In this document: piece after piece, positions 1-8,004 of the stretch | Layout: each line of letters starts with the position of its first letter | How positions within the stretch are numbered: position 1 is the stretch's first letter | Origin: Actinomycetes bacterium | GTDB taxonomy: Bacteria; Actinomycetota; Actinomycetes; Propionibacteriales; Propionibacteriaceae | Assembly: GCA_021794705.1 (NCBI GenBank) | Contig: JAJYQH010000337.1 | Location: 1 to 9,133 of the forward strand | DNA: 9,133 bases | Direction of reading: 5' to 3' | Made by a program: the position numbers and the translations under genes | The notes under the pieces: generated by a model | The model's database searches: none | What the model was told of the DNA's origin: nothing | What the model saw: only the letters and a program-made list of their open reading frames with translations

Positions 1-617
<617 letters not shown>

Positions 618-637
618 CGCGACACCGAGTGCACCGG

Positions 638-677
638 CGCGGGGGTGGGGTCATCGCACCCCGCCCCCGCGTTGTTT
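638..677 (+). terminator. Strong terminator-like hairpin between gap and pgk
   Basis: The left arm (638-651, CGCGGGGGTGGGGT) pairs along its full length with the right arm (658-671, ACCCCGCCCCCGCG). This gives 14 pairs including one G-T wobble at 646/663, closed by a 6-base loop. A T-rich run, TTGTTT (672-677), follows at once, which is the form of a Rho-independent terminator. It starts 20 bp after the gap stop, so it may end or attenuate gap transcription before pgk. A second short inverted repeat, GCCGG-GCG-CCGGC, lies at 696-708. I see no convincing promoter between the hairpin and pgk, so partial read-through is the simplest reading. Confidence 0.7.
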
Positions 678-743
678 CATGCCGGGCCCCCGGACGCCGG
701 GCGCCGGCCCCCCTCATCACCAAGAATCGGAAGGATTCGCCCC

Positions 744-1949
744 GTGAGAACTCTCGCTGACCTTGGCGACCTGCGCGGCAAGCGCGTCGTCATGCGCTGT
801 GACTTCAACGTGCCCCTCGACGGGCAGACCATCACCGACGACGGCCGCATCCGGGCCGCGCTCCCCACGATCACCGCCCTGCGCGACGCGGGGGCGAAGG
901 TCGTCATCCTCGCCCACCTCGGCCGTCCGAAGGGTGCCCCGGAGGCCAAGTACTCGCTGGCCCCGGCCGCGAAGCGGCTCGGTGAGCTGCTCGGCGCCGA
1001 CGTGGCGCTGGCGAGCGACACGGCCGGCGACGGCGCCCGTGCGGTCGTCGAGGGCCTGGGCGACGGTGACGTCGCGCTGCTCGAGAACGTCCGCTTCGAG
1101 CCGGGCGAGACCAGCAAGGACGAGTCGGAGCGGCGCGCGCTCGCCGCGGAGTGGGCGCAGCTCGGCGACGTGTTCGTCTCCGACGGCTTCGGGGTCGTGC
1201 ACCGCAAGCAGGCCTCCGTGTACGACCTGGCGAAGCTCCTGCCGAGCGCCGCCGGCAAGCTGGTGCAGAAGGAGGTCGAGGCCCTGTCCAAGGTGACCAC
1301 GCACCCCGAGCGCCCGCTCGTCGTCGTCCTCGGCGGGGCGAAGGTGGCCGACAAGCTCGCGGTCATCGACAACCTGCTCAAGGTCGCCGACACGCTCGTC
1401 ATCGGCGGTGGGATGGCGTACACCTTCCTCAAGGCCGAGGGCCACGAGATCGGGCAGTCCCTCTTCGACGAGGCCAGCCTCGACGCCTGCACGGGCTACC
1501 TCGCCACCGCGAAGCAGACCGGCAAGAAGATCCTCCTGCCCGTCGACGTCCGCATCGCCGCCGGCATGGACTTCGGCGCCCGCACGGTCGACGGCCCGGT
1601 CGAGGTCATCGACGTCGACGCGATCCCCAGCGACAAGATGGGCCTCGACATCGGCCCGAAGACCGAGCAGCTGTTCGCGGACGCCATCACCTCGGCGAAG
1701 ACCGTCGTGTGGAACGGCCCGATGGGGGTGTTCGAGATCGGCGAGCTGAGCAACGGCACCAAGGCGATCGCGCAGGCGCTCACCGAGGTCGAGGGGCTGT
1801 CCGTGGTCGGCGGTGGCGATTCCGCGGCCGCCGTCCGCGACCTCGGCTTCTCCGACGACCAGTTCGGTCACATCTCCACCGGCGGTGGAGCCTCTCTCGA
1901 GTTCCTCGAAGGCAAGGAACTCCCCGGCATCGCAGTTCTGGAGGCATGA
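744..1949 (+). CDS. pgk: Phosphoglycerate kinase
   Basis: PGK transfers phosphate from 1,3-bisphosphoglycerate to ADP, giving 3-phosphoglycerate and ATP, in the cytoplasm. The protein has 401 residues, the normal size for a bacterial PGK. The GTG at 744 is chosen because GGAAGGA (729-735) lies 8 bases before it and the translation begins just ahead of the first family block. Visible blocks: RCDFNVPL (residues 18-25, substrate binding), AHLGRPKG (57-64), ENVRFEPGE (114-122), [14 protein letters not shown] (146-159), [12 protein letters not shown] (194-205), [11 protein letters not shown] (221-231), WNGPMGVFE (323-331), GGGDSAAAV (356-364) and [15 protein letters not shown] (376-390). No key block is missing. 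It follows gap across a terminator-like hairpin and is probably co-transcribed and translationally coupled with tpiA, whose ribosome binding site lies inside the pgk end. Confidence 0.98.
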   Translation: MRTLADLGDLRGKRVVMRCDFNVPLDGQTITDDGRIRAALPTITALRDAGAKVVILAHLGRPKGAPEAKYSLAPAAKRLGELLGADVALASDTAGDGARAVVEGLGDGDVALLENVRFEPGETSKDESERRALAAEWAQLGDVFVSDGFGVVHRKQASVYDLAKLLPSAAGKLVQKEVEALSKVTTHPERPLVVVLGGAKVADKLAVIDNLLKVADTLVIGGGMAYTFLKAEGHEIGQSLFDEASLDACTGYLATAKQTGKKILLPVDVRIAAGMDFGARTVDGPVEVIDVDAIPSDKMGLDIGPKTEQLFADAITSAKTVVWNGPMGVFEIGELSNGTKAIAQALTEVEGLSVVGGGDSAAAVRDLGFSDDQFGHISTGGGASLEFLEGKELPGIAVLEA

Positions 1950-1951
1950 TC

Positions 1952-2731
1952 ATGGTCCGTACGCCGCTCATGGCCGGCAACTGGAAGATGAACCTCAACC
2001 ACGTGGAGGCCACCGGCCTGGTGCAGAAGCTCGCGTGGACACTCAAGGACGCCCGCTACGAGCCGGAGCGCTCCGAGTGCGCGGTGATGGTGCCGTTCAC
2101 CGACATCCGCACCGTTCAGACCCTCATCGAAGCCGACCGGCTGCCGGTCGTGTTCGGGGCCCAGGACGTGTCGGCGCATGACAAGGGCGCCTACACCGGC
2201 GAGGTGAGCGCGGAGATGCTCGCCAAGCTCAACTGCACCTACGTCGTCGTCGGCCACTCCGAGCGGCGCCAGTACCACGACGAGAGCGACGCGCTCGTCA
2301 ACGCCAAGGCGAAGAAGGCGCTCGAGCACGGCATGACCCCGATCATCTGCGTCGGGGAGGCGCTCGAACTGCGCAAGCAGGGTCGGCACGTCGCCTTCAC
2401 CCTCGACCAGGTGCGCGGCGCGCTCGAGGGCATTCCCGCCGCCCAGGCGGCGTCCCTCGTCATCGCCTACGAGCCGGTCTGGGCGATCGGCACGGGCGAG
2501 GTGGCGACCCCGGAGGACGCGCAGGAGGTGTGCGGCGCGATCCGCGGCTTCATCGCCGAGCTGTACGACCAGACGGTCGCGGACGCCGTGCGCATCCAGT
2601 ACGGCGGCTCGGTCAAGTCGAGCAACATCCGCGAGATCATGGCCAAGCCCGACGTCGACGGCGCGCTCGTCGGGGGGGCGAGCCTCGACCCGGAGGAGTT
2701 CGCCAAGATCGTCCTCTTCTACGCGCTCTGA
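1952..2731 (+). CDS. tpiA: Triosephosphate isomerase
   Basis: TPI interconverts dihydroxyacetone phosphate and glyceraldehyde-3-phosphate and acts as a cytoplasmic (beta/alpha)8-barrel dimer. The protein has 259 residues, typical for actinobacteria. Catalytic features: AGNWKMN with Asn10 and Lys12, GHSERRQYH with His102 as the electrophile, and [11 protein letters not shown] with the catalytic base Glu174. The phosphate-binding GGSVK and LVGGASL blocks lie near the C-terminus. Two in-frame ATGs exist. The one at 1946 overlaps the pgk stop as ATGA but sits a single base after the GGAGG at 1940-1944. The ATG at 1952 is 7 bases from that site and is preferred; the alternative only adds Met-Ile. 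The spacing to pgk is 2 bp, so translational coupling is likely. A 17-bp inverted repeat follows 10 bp after the stop. Confidence 0.98.
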   Translation: MVRTPLMAGNWKMNLNHVEATGLVQKLAWTLKDARYEPERSECAVMVPFTDIRTVQTLIEADRLPVVFGAQDVSAHDKGAYTGEVSAEMLAKLNCTYVVVGHSERRQYHDESDALVNAKAKKALEHGMTPIICVGEALELRKQGRHVAFTLDQVRGALEGIPAAQAASLVIAYEPVWAIGTGEVATPEDAQEVCGAIRGFIAELYDQTVADAVRIQYGGSVKSSNIREIMAKPDVDGALVGGASLDPEEFAKIVLFYAL

Positions 2732-2741
2732 CCCGGCCCGT

Positions 2742-2788
2742 CACCGCCCCGTCGCCCGTGCTCCGAGCAGCCGGGCGACGGGGCGGTG
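2742..2788 (+). terminator. Perfect 17-bp inverted repeat after tpiA, probable terminator
   Basis: The arm 2742-2758 (CACCGCCCCGTCGCCCG) is the exact reverse complement of 2772-2788 (CGGGCGACGGGGCGGTG), with a 13-base loop. It begins 10 bp after the tpiA stop. No T-run follows, so it resembles the U-tract-free hairpins often found at actinobacterial gene ends rather than a classical intrinsic terminator. It probably ends the gap-pgk-tpiA transcript. A promoter-like element for secG lies about 50 bp further on. Confidence 0.7.
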
Positions 2789-2837
2789 CGCGTCACCGGC
2801 GAGCGGGGGCGGAATAGGGAATGCCCGGGCCGTGGGT

Positions 2838-2843
2838 TAGGCT
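2838..2843 (+). promoter_or_regulatory. -10-like element for secG (leaderless start)
   Basis: TAGGCT fits the actinobacterial housekeeping -10 form TANNNT. It ends 7 bases before the GTG at 2851, which would place the transcription start on or next to the start codon, as in leaderless mRNAs. No -35 element is recognisable at the normal distance, and no Shine-Dalgarno site precedes the GTG. Both points agree with a leaderless transcript but do not prove one. Confidence 0.5.
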
Positions 2844-2850
2844 TTGGCCT

Positions 2851-3129
2851 GTGATTTCGACGCCCGTGCTGACCGCGCCGCTCATGACCTGGCCGATCCT
2901 GACACTGTCGATCGTCCTCATCATCACGAGCGTGATCCTGGCGTTGTTCATCCTGCTGCACAAGGGGCGCGGCGGCGGCCTGTCCGACCTGTTCGGCGGC
3001 GGCATGTCCACCTCGATGGGCGGCACCTCGGTCGCCGAGCGAAACCTCGATCGCCTCACCATCGTCGTCGGCCTGGTCTGGCTGGCGTGCATCGTCGCGT
3101 TGTTGGTGCTCTACCGATTCACGTCCTGA
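2851..3129 (+). CDS. secG: Preprotein translocase subunit SecG
   Basis: SecG is the small accessory subunit of the SecYEG channel in the cytoplasmic membrane and assists SecA-driven protein export. The translation has 92 residues from the GTG at 2851. It shows two membrane segments (about residues 14-36 and 70-88) around a loop carrying HKGRGGGLSDLFGGG and the conserved SVAERNLDRLT, the typical SecG plan. The start is uncertain. The GTG at 2851 is favoured by a TAGGCT element placed for leaderless initiation. The ATG at 2884 would give 81 residues, closer to the usual length, but has no visible ribosome binding site. An ATG at 2821 lies upstream of the -10-like element and is unlikely. The position between tpiA and rbpA matches other actinobacteria; the link with glycolysis is positional, not functional. 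Confidence 0.93.
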   Translation: MISTPVLTAPLMTWPILTLSIVLIITSVILALFILLHKGRGGGLSDLFGGGMSTSMGGTSVAERNLDRLTIVVGLVWLACIVALLVLYRFTS

Positions 3130-3136
3130 GACGTCG

Positions 3137-3164
3137 TGGCCCGGCCGGTGTTCACCCCGGGCCA
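3137..3164 (+). terminator. Nested hairpin between secG and rbpA
   Basis: TGGCCCGG (3137-3144) is the exact reverse complement of CCGGGCCA (3157-3164). Inside it GGTG (3147-3150) pairs with CACC (3153-3156) across a 2-base loop, so the whole forms a 12-pair hairpin with a CC bulge on one side. It starts 8 bp after the secG stop and has no T-run. It could be a weak terminator, an attenuator, or an mRNA-end stabiliser that sets different levels of secG and rbpA. No clear rbpA promoter is visible downstream of it. Confidence 0.45.
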
Positions 3165-3193
3165 TCGAGCAAGATCCGCTGGAAGGGAAGATT

Positions 3194-3550
3194 GTGGCTG
3201 GAGGCAGTGCGATCCGGGGGAGCCGAGTCGGCGCCGGACCCATGGGGGAGGCCGAGCGGGGCGAGGCCGCCCCGCGGCTGTACGTGTCGTTCTTCTGCGC
3301 GAACGGGCACGTGACGCGTCCCGCGTTCGCCGCGGACGCGCAGATCCCCGACAGCTGGGACTGCCCGCGCTGCGGCCTGCCGGCCAACCGCGACGAGAAC
3401 AACCCGCCGCCCCCGCCGAAGATCCAGCCGTACAAGACGCACCTGGCCTACGTGAAGGAACGCCGCAGCGACAAGGAGGCCGCCGCCATCCTCGAGGAGG
3501 CGCTGCAGGGCCTCCGCGAGCGCCGCGCCCGCGGCGAGGTCATCTTCTGA
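3194..3550 (+). CDS. rbpA: RNA polymerase-binding protein RbpA
   Basis: RbpA is an actinobacterial transcription factor that binds RNA polymerase and group 1/2 sigma factors and stabilises the open promoter complex. The protein has 118 residues. The N-terminal tail (1-28, AIRGSRVGAGPMGEAERGE region) is of the RbpA type. A zinc-ribbon-like core follows with Cys35 and His39 (CANGH), then Cys57 and Cys60 (WDCPRCG). A proline-rich linker (71-75) leads to the helical sigma-interaction region with YKTHLAYVKERRSDKEAAAI (80-99) and EEALQGLRER. All four putative metal ligands are present. The GTG at 3194 is supported by GGAAGGGAAG (3181-3190) just upstream. The gene is 64 bp after secG and convergent with pgl. 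Some actinobacteria carry more than one RbpA paralogue, so this may not be the only copy. Confidence 0.95.
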   Translation: MAGGSAIRGSRVGAGPMGEAERGEAAPRLYVSFFCANGHVTRPAFAADAQIPDSWDCPRCGLPANRDENNPPPPPKIQPYKTHLAYVKERRSDKEAAAILEEALQGLRERRARGEVIF

Positions 3551-3553
3551 CCG

Positions 3554-3568
3554 TCCCGGCTTCCGGGA
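3554..3568. terminator. Possible shared terminator between convergent rbpA and pgl
   Basis: TCCCGG-CTT-CCGGGA forms a perfect 6-bp stem with a 3-base loop in the 52-bp gap between the two stop codons. An alternative outer pairing exists between CCGTC (3551-3555) and GACGG (3575-3579). A hairpin reads the same from both strands, so it could serve both transcripts. There is no T-run on either side and the stem is short for GC-rich DNA, so confidence is low. Confidence 0.35.
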
Positions 3569-3602
3569 GTTCCCGACGGGTCGCGACGCGGCGTCCCGCC
3601 TC

Positions 3603-4331
3603 CTAGAGTTCGCACCTGTAGCGGGGGAGCAGGTCGGCCGCGCCCTCGTCGAGGAACCAGATCGTCGACTCGACGCCCGATACCAGCCCGGCCGGCACCG
3701 TCTCGTCACCGCCCAGGGCCCGGGCCACGGCGTCCGCCTTCTCCGTCCCGTTGACCCAGAGCCACACCGTGCGTGACCGGTTGATGGTCGGGAGGGTCAG
3801 CGAGATCCGCTCGGCCGGCGGCTTCGGAGCGTCGGTGACCCCGATGACGCTGAGGGTCGTCGGGTCGAAGCTCGGGTGGTGCGGGAAGATCGACGCGACG
3901 TGCCCGTCGGGACCCATGCCGAGGAGGCACAGATCGAAGATCGTGTCGCCGAGTTCGTGCGCGTACGCGAAGGCCGACTCGTCGGGGTCGGCGTTCCCGT
4001 CACTCGCCGGCATGGGGTGGATCTGCGCCGACTTGAGCTGGAGGCTCCGCGCGAGCAGGGCGAGCGACTGCAGCGCGTTGCGCTCGGGGTCGGTGGTGCC
4101 GACGAACCGCTCGTCACCCCACCACAGGTGCAGGGTGCTCGCGTCGAAGTCGCGCTCCGCGGCGAGTTCCGCGAACGCGGCATAGACGCGGTTCGCGATC
4201 CGGCCGCCGGTGAGGCAGAGATGGACCTGGGCCTGGTGCTCCTGGCGCTGCACCAGGTGGTTCAGCAGCATGCTCGCGGCCTCGCCGACCAGCGCGTCGT
4301 CGCTCGGGAACCGCAGAACCCTGGCCGTCAC
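3603..4331 (-). CDS. pgl: 6-phosphogluconolactonase (SugarP isomerase-like family)
   Basis: Pgl hydrolyses 6-phosphogluconolactone to 6-phosphogluconate, the second step of the oxidative pentose phosphate pathway, in the cytoplasm. The protein has 242 residues, normal for the DevB/Pgl type. Family motifs: LTGGRIANRVY (residues 40-50), WWGDERFV (70-77), LLGMGPDGHVASIFPHHP (136-153), RISLTLPTI (175-183) and a C-terminal block WFLDEGAADLL. The first motif is slightly unusual: many members have GG-x-T-P where this one has Gly-Gly-Arg-Ile-Ala. The GTG at 4331 overlaps the opcA stop as GTGA (4328-4331), and the translation starts in family sequence there, so a longer upstream reading is not needed. 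It is the last gene of the tal-zwf-opcA-pgl operon, probably translated by coupling to opcA. Confidence 0.96.
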   Translation of the reverse strand: MTARVLRFPSDDALVGEAASMLLNHLVQRQEHQAQVHLCLTGGRIANRVYAAFAELAAERDFDASTLHLWWGDERFVGTTDPERNALQSLALLARSLQLKSAQIHPMPASDGNADPDESAFAYAHELGDTIFDLCLLGMGPDGHVASIFPHHPSFDPTTLSVIGVTDAPKPPAERISLTLPTINRSRTVWLWVNGTEKADAVARALGGDETVPAGLVSGVESTIWFLDEGAADLLPRYRCEL

Positions 4332-5296
4332 TTCTGGTCGGCCTCGTCCCGGCGTACCCGAGGCTGGGAGCGACCACTCACGTTGATCTCGCCGCGCTTG
4401 GCCCGCACCAGCACCTGGGCCACGACCTGCTCGAAGATGTCGTCGGGATCCATCCGCCGGAGCTCCTCGGTGATGAGCTGCTGGATGTCCCGCCGGGGGA
4501 GCGCGACCTCGCGGGGCGGCTGTCCGGGGATGTTGTAGCAGGCCATGCTGTTGCCCGGCTGCCGCGACACCGCGACGTCGCCCGCCAGGGAGTGCAGGCG
4601 GACGGAGGTGATGCCGCCGCTGGGTCCGGGAACACGGTCGACCTGGACACTCAGCCGGGTCTCCAGCCAGGCGGCCATGAGTTCGGCGGGCGCGTTGCCG
4701 GGGGCCGCCTCGACGAGCGCCCCGGTGATCCGGCCGTGGTACTGGTCGAGCGCGGCGGCGAGCAGGGCCCGCCAGGGGGTGAGCCGCGTCCACGCGAGAT
4801 CGGTGTCGCCCGGCGCGTGATTGCCGGCGCGAGCGATGAGGGCGGCCAGGTGGTCGGCGGAACCGGAGGAGTCGGTGATCCGCCGGGTGCCCAGGGCGCC
4901 GATCGGGTCGTCCGCCGGGTCGATGGGGCACTCGTTGGGCCACCAGATGACCACGGGGGAGTCGGGGAGCAGCAGCGGCAGCACCACCGAGTCGGCGTGC
5001 TGGGTGAGCTCGCCGGACAGGTGCAGGGCCACCACGTCGCCCGGGACGCCCTCGCCGGTGTGGATCTCGGCGTCCAGCCGGGTGGCCGCCGCATGGCCGA
5101 ACACGACGACGAGGATGCGCGAGGGGTGCTCGCGGCCCGACTCCATCGCCGCACCCAGCACCCGGTTGAAGTGGCGGGAGTCGGTGACCACCACGAGGGT
5201 GAAGACGAGTCCGGACGCGGTGCCCAGGTTGCGCCGGGCCTTGAGGATGGCCGCGGCGATGTCGCTCGCGGAGGTGTTCTTCAACTCTTCGATCAC
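4328..5296 (-). CDS. opcA: Glucose-6-phosphate dehydrogenase assembly protein OpcA
   Basis: OpcA is a cytoplasmic partner of G6PDH, known in cyanobacteria and actinobacteria as needed for assembly or activation of the enzyme; it has no known catalytic activity of its own. The protein has 322 residues. The translation shows family-like blocks: VVVTDSRHFNRVL (residues 35-47), SGELTQHADSVVLPLLLPDS (94-113), the tract VIWWPNECP (116-124) followed by DPADDPIGALGTRRITDSS, and LTPWRALLAAALD (172-184). The start is a GTG at 5296 with AGGAG 5 bases upstream. It lies 31 bp after zwf and overlaps pgl by 4 bp, the classic actinobacterial order. Only two cysteines occur (residues 123 and 253). Redox control of G6PDH through OpcA cysteines is reported for cyanobacteria; I have no evidence that it applies here. 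Confidence 0.95.
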   Translation of the reverse strand: MIEELKNTSASDIAAAILKARRNLGTASGLVFTLVVVTDSRHFNRVLGAAMESGREHPSRILVVVFGHAAATRLDAEIHTGEGVPGDVVALHLSGELTQHADSVVLPLLLPDSPVVIWWPNECPIDPADDPIGALGTRRITDSSGSADHLAALIARAGNHAPGDTDLAWTRLTPWRALLAAALDQYHGRITGALVEAAPGNAPAELMAAWLETRLSVQVDRVPGPSGGITSVRLHSLAGDVAVSRQPGNSMACYNIPGQPPREVALPRRDIQQLITEELRRMDPDDIFEQVVAQVLVRAKRGEINVSGRSQPRVRRDEADQK

Positions 5297-5327
5297 GCCT
5301 GCTCCTTGGGTGGTATCGCGCCGGGGG

Positions 5328-6866
5328 TCAGGGACGACGCCAGGTGAAGCCGTCGCGGGCCATCATCTCGAGGCCGGACGGCGGACCCCAGGTGCCGGCC
5401 ACGTACGGCTCGGGCTGGGTGCCGAGGGCCGCCCAGTAGTCGAGCACGGGGTCGAGGATCTGCCAGGCCAGCTCCACCTCCTCGTGCTGCGGGAACAGCG
5501 GCGGGTCGCCGAGCAGCACGTCGAGGATGAGCCGTTCGTAGGCCTCGGGGCTCGACTCGGTGAACGAGCCGCCGTAGGCGAAGTCCATGCTCACCTCGCG
5601 GATCTCCATCGAGGTGCCCGGCACCTTCGCCCCGAAGCGCATGGTGATGCCCTCGTCCGGCTGGATCCGCATGACGAGCGCGTTCTTGCCGAGTTCCTCG
5701 GTGTCGGTGTCGGTGAACGGCAGGTGCGGGGCGCGCTTGAACTCGAGCGCGATCTCGGTGACCCGGCGGGGCATCCGCTTCGCGGTGCGCAGGTAGAAGG
5801 GGACGCCGGCCCAGCGGCGGTTGTCGATGTCGACCCGGATCGCCGCGTAGGTCTCGGTGGTCGACGTCGGCGGGATGCCCTGCTCCTCGAGGTAGCCGAC
5901 GACCTTCTTCCCGCCCTGCCAGCCGCCCGTGTACTGGCCGCGGGCGGTGTGGGCCGCGAGGTCCTTGGGAGTGCGGGCGGCGCCGAGCACCTTCTGCTTC
6001 TCCAGGCGGAGCTGGCGCGCGTCGAAGCTGGTGGGCTCCTCCATCGCGGTGAGCGCCATGAGTTGCAGCAGGTGGTTCTGGATGACGTCGCGCGCCGCGC
6101 CGATGCCGTCGTAGTAGCCGGCCCGGCCACCGATGCCGATGTCCTCGGCCATGGTGATCTGCACGTTGCTCACGTAGTTGTTGTTCCAGATCGGCTCGAA
6201 CATCTGGTTGGCGAACCGCAGCGCCAGCATGTTCTGGACGGTTTCCTTGCCGAGGTAGTGGTCGATGCGGAAGACCGAGTGCGACGGGAAGGTCGTGCTG
6301 AGGATCTGGTTGAGCTCGCGGGCGCTCTGCAGGTTGTGCCCGAACGGCTTCTCGATGATCACCCGCTTCCAGCTGCCACCCACCTCGTCGACGAGCCCGT
6401 GCCGGCGGAGCTGCCCGAGGACGTCGTCGAACAGGCCCGGCGGGATGGAGAGGTAGTAGGCGTGGTTGCCGCCCGTGCCGCGCACCTCGTCGAGCTCGAG
6501 GATCGTGCGGCGCAGCCGCTGGAACGACTCGTCGTCGCCGAGGTCCCCGGGCACGAACCGGATGCCCTGGAGCAGCTGCTTCCACACCTCCTCGCGGAAC
6601 GGCGTCCGCGCGTTCTCCTTGACGGCGTCGTGCACCTGCTGGGCGAAGTCCTGGTCCTCCCAGTCGCGGCGCGCGAACCCGACCAGCCCGAAGCCCGGCG
6701 GCAGCAACCCCCGGTTGGCCAGGTCGTAGACCGCCGGCATGAGCTTCTTGCGGCTCAGGTCGCCGGTGACGCCGAAGATGACGAGCACGCACGGCCCGGC
6801 GATGCGGGGCAGCCGCCGGTCCTGCGGGTCGCGCAGCGGATTGCTGTGGAGTGCCTCGATGGTCAC
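5328..6866 (-). CDS. zwf: Glucose-6-phosphate 1-dehydrogenase
   Basis: G6PDH oxidises glucose-6-phosphate to 6-phosphoglucono-1,5-lactone, normally with NADP+, and is the entry and main control step of the oxidative pentose phosphate pathway. The protein has 512 residues, the family norm. Motifs: dinucleotide-binding FGVTGDLSRKKL (residues 31-42), EKPFG (172-176), the substrate signature RIDHYLGKE (200-208) and DVIQNH (260-265). By comparison with the Leuconostoc enzyme, Asp202 and His265 should form the catalytic dyad and His203 should bind phosphate. The GTG at 6866 is chosen because GGAAGGG ends 7 bases before it and the translation then starts with a normal N-terminus (VTIEALHSNPLRDP). 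It begins 17 bp after the tal stop and is followed 31 bp later by its partner opcA. The long open frame antisense to it is a GC-rich shadow. Confidence 0.98.
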   Translation of the reverse strand: MTIEALHSNPLRDPQDRRLPRIAGPCVLVIFGVTGDLSRKKLMPAVYDLANRGLLPPGFGLVGFARRDWEDQDFAQQVHDAVKENARTPFREEVWKQLLQGIRFVPGDLGDDESFQRLRRTILELDEVRGTGGNHAYYLSIPPGLFDDVLGQLRRHGLVDEVGGSWKRVIIEKPFGHNLQSARELNQILSTTFPSHSVFRIDHYLGKETVQNMLALRFANQMFEPIWNNNYVSNVQITMAEDIGIGGRAGYYDGIGAARDVIQNHLLQLMALTAMEEPTSFDARQLRLEKQKVLGAARTPKDLAAHTARGQYTGGWQGGKKVVGYLEEQGIPPTSTTETYAAIRVDIDNRRWAGVPFYLRTAKRMPRRVTEIALEFKRAPHLPFTDTDTEELGKNALVMRIQPDEGITMRFGAKVPGTSMEIREVSMDFAYGGSFTESSPEAYERLILDVLLGDPPLFPQHEEVELAWQILDPVLDYWAALGTQPEPYVAGTWGPPSGLEMMARDGFTWRRP

Positions 6867-6883
6867 GGGGGTTGCCCTTCCGT

Positions 6884-7996
6884 TCAGCGCTGGGCCAGGG
6901 CGTCGCGGACGCTGGCCTCCAACTCGTGCCACGAGGCGACGAACTTGTCGACTCCCTCGTCTTCCAACTTCACCACAACATCGTCGAGGTCGACACCCAC
7001 CTGGCGGAGTTGCTCGAGCACCTGCTGGGCCTCGGGGATGTTCCGTGTGATGGTGTCGCCGGTGATCACCCCGTGGTCGGCCACGGCGTCGAGGGTGTTC
7101 TCGGGCATGGTGTTGACGCAGTGGGGTGCGACGAGGTGGGTGACGTACATCGTGTCGTCGTACTCCGGGTTCTTGACGCTGGTGGACGCCCACAGCGGAC
7201 GCTGCACCTGGGCGCCACGGCGCTCGAGGGCCTTCCAGCGCTCGGTGGCGGTCATCTCCAGCCAGGCGGAGTAGGCGTTCCGGCTGTTGGCGATCGCCGC
7301 CCGCCCCTTCAACGCCCGGGCCTCGTCGGTGCCGATCGCGTCGAGGCGCTTGTCGACCTCCGTGTCGACACGGCTGACGAAGAACGAGGCGACCGACTGG
7401 ATCGTCCCGAGGTCCTTGCCGGCCTCGGCGGCGTCCTCGAGGCCGGACAGCCAGGCGTCCATGACCTCCCGGTAGCGCTCGACGGAGAAGATCAGCGTGA
7501 CGTTGACGCTGATGCCGGACGCCAGCGACCGGCGGATCGCCGGCAGGCCCTCGCGCGTGCCGGGGATCTTCACCAGCAGGTTGTCGCGCCCGACCATGTG
7601 GTGGAGCAGTGCGGCCTGCTCGATGGTCGCCTGGGTGTCGCGGGCGAGGCCCGGCTCCACCTCGATCGACACCCGGCCGTCGACGCCGCCCGAGCTCTCG
7701 AAGGCGCCGGCGAGCAGGTCGCACGCGTCGCGGACGTCGGCGGTGGTGAGGTCGCGGATCGCCTCGCCGAGCTCGGCACCGTGCTGGAGTTCGGCGACCT
7801 GCGACTCGTACGCGCGGCCGTTCTTCAGGGCGGCGGCGAAGATCGACGGGTTGGTGGTGACCCCGACCACGTGGCGGTCGTCGATGAGGTGCTGAAGGTT
7901 GCCGCTGGCGAGCCTGTCGCGGGACAGGTCATCGAGCCAGATCGACACCCCGGCGTTGCTCAGTTGCTGCAGGCTCGTGGGTTCGGTATCGGTCAT
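6884..7996 (-). CDS. tal: Transaldolase (long actinobacterial type)
   Basis: Transaldolase moves a dihydroxyacetone unit from sedoheptulose-7-phosphate to glyceraldehyde-3-phosphate, giving erythrose-4-phosphate and fructose-6-phosphate, in the non-oxidative pentose phosphate pathway. The protein has 370 residues, the size of the longer actinobacterial/cyanobacterial class. Visible blocks: [12 protein letters not shown] (residues 18-29), GVTTNPSIF (45-53), [12 protein letters not shown] (110-121), [16 protein letters not shown] (139-154) with the Schiff-base lysine at 143, [11 protein letters not shown] (165-175), [15 protein letters not shown] (201-215) and [20 protein letters not shown] (265-284). 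The ATG at 7996 is preferred; an in-frame TTG at 8023 would add nine residues unlike the family. The bases upstream, TAAGGT, could be a weak ribosome binding site or a -10 for a leaderless transcript. It is the first gene of the operon; no tkt precedes it. Confidence 0.97.
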   Translation of the reverse strand: MTDTEPTSLQQLSNAGVSIWLDDLSRDRLASGNLQHLIDDRHVVGVTTNPSIFAAALKNGRAYESQVAELQHGAELGEAIRDLTTADVRDACDLLAGAFESSGGVDGRVSIEVEPGLARDTQATIEQAALLHHMVGRDNLLVKIPGTREGLPAIRRSLASGISVNVTLIFSVERYREVMDAWLSGLEDAAEAGKDLGTIQSVASFFVSRVDTEVDKRLDAIGTDEARALKGRAAIANSRNAYSAWLEMTATERWKALERRGAQVQRPLWASTSVKNPEYDDTMYVTHLVAPHCVNTMPENTLDAVADHGVITGDTITRNIPEAQQVLEQLRQVGVDLDDVVVKLEDEGVDKFVASWHELEASVRDALAQR

Positions 7997-8004
7997 ACTC
8001 AACG

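Noticed and set aside
717..1871. A 384-codon minus-strand open frame opposite pgk
   Set aside because: It is fully antisense to pgk, with no family resemblance and no sensible ribosome binding site context.
2811..2838. A possible stress sigma factor (SigR/SigH-type) promoter: GGAAT then GTT upstream of secG-rbpA
   Set aside because: The spacer between GGAAT (2811-2815) and GTT (2836-2838) is 20 bases, longer than the usual 18 or so, and the overlapping TAGGCT element explains secG better.
2719..3435. A 238-codon minus-strand open frame opposite secG and rbpA
   Set aside because: It crosses the terminator-like repeat after tpiA and two real genes; its composition is of shadow type.
4821..7274. 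An 817-codon open frame on the plus strand across opcA, zwf and tal
   Set aside because: It lies antisense to three well-supported genes, its translation is low-complexity and rich in Arg, Gly, Val and Ala with no recognisable family, and long antisense frames are normal in DNA with G or C at most third codon positions.
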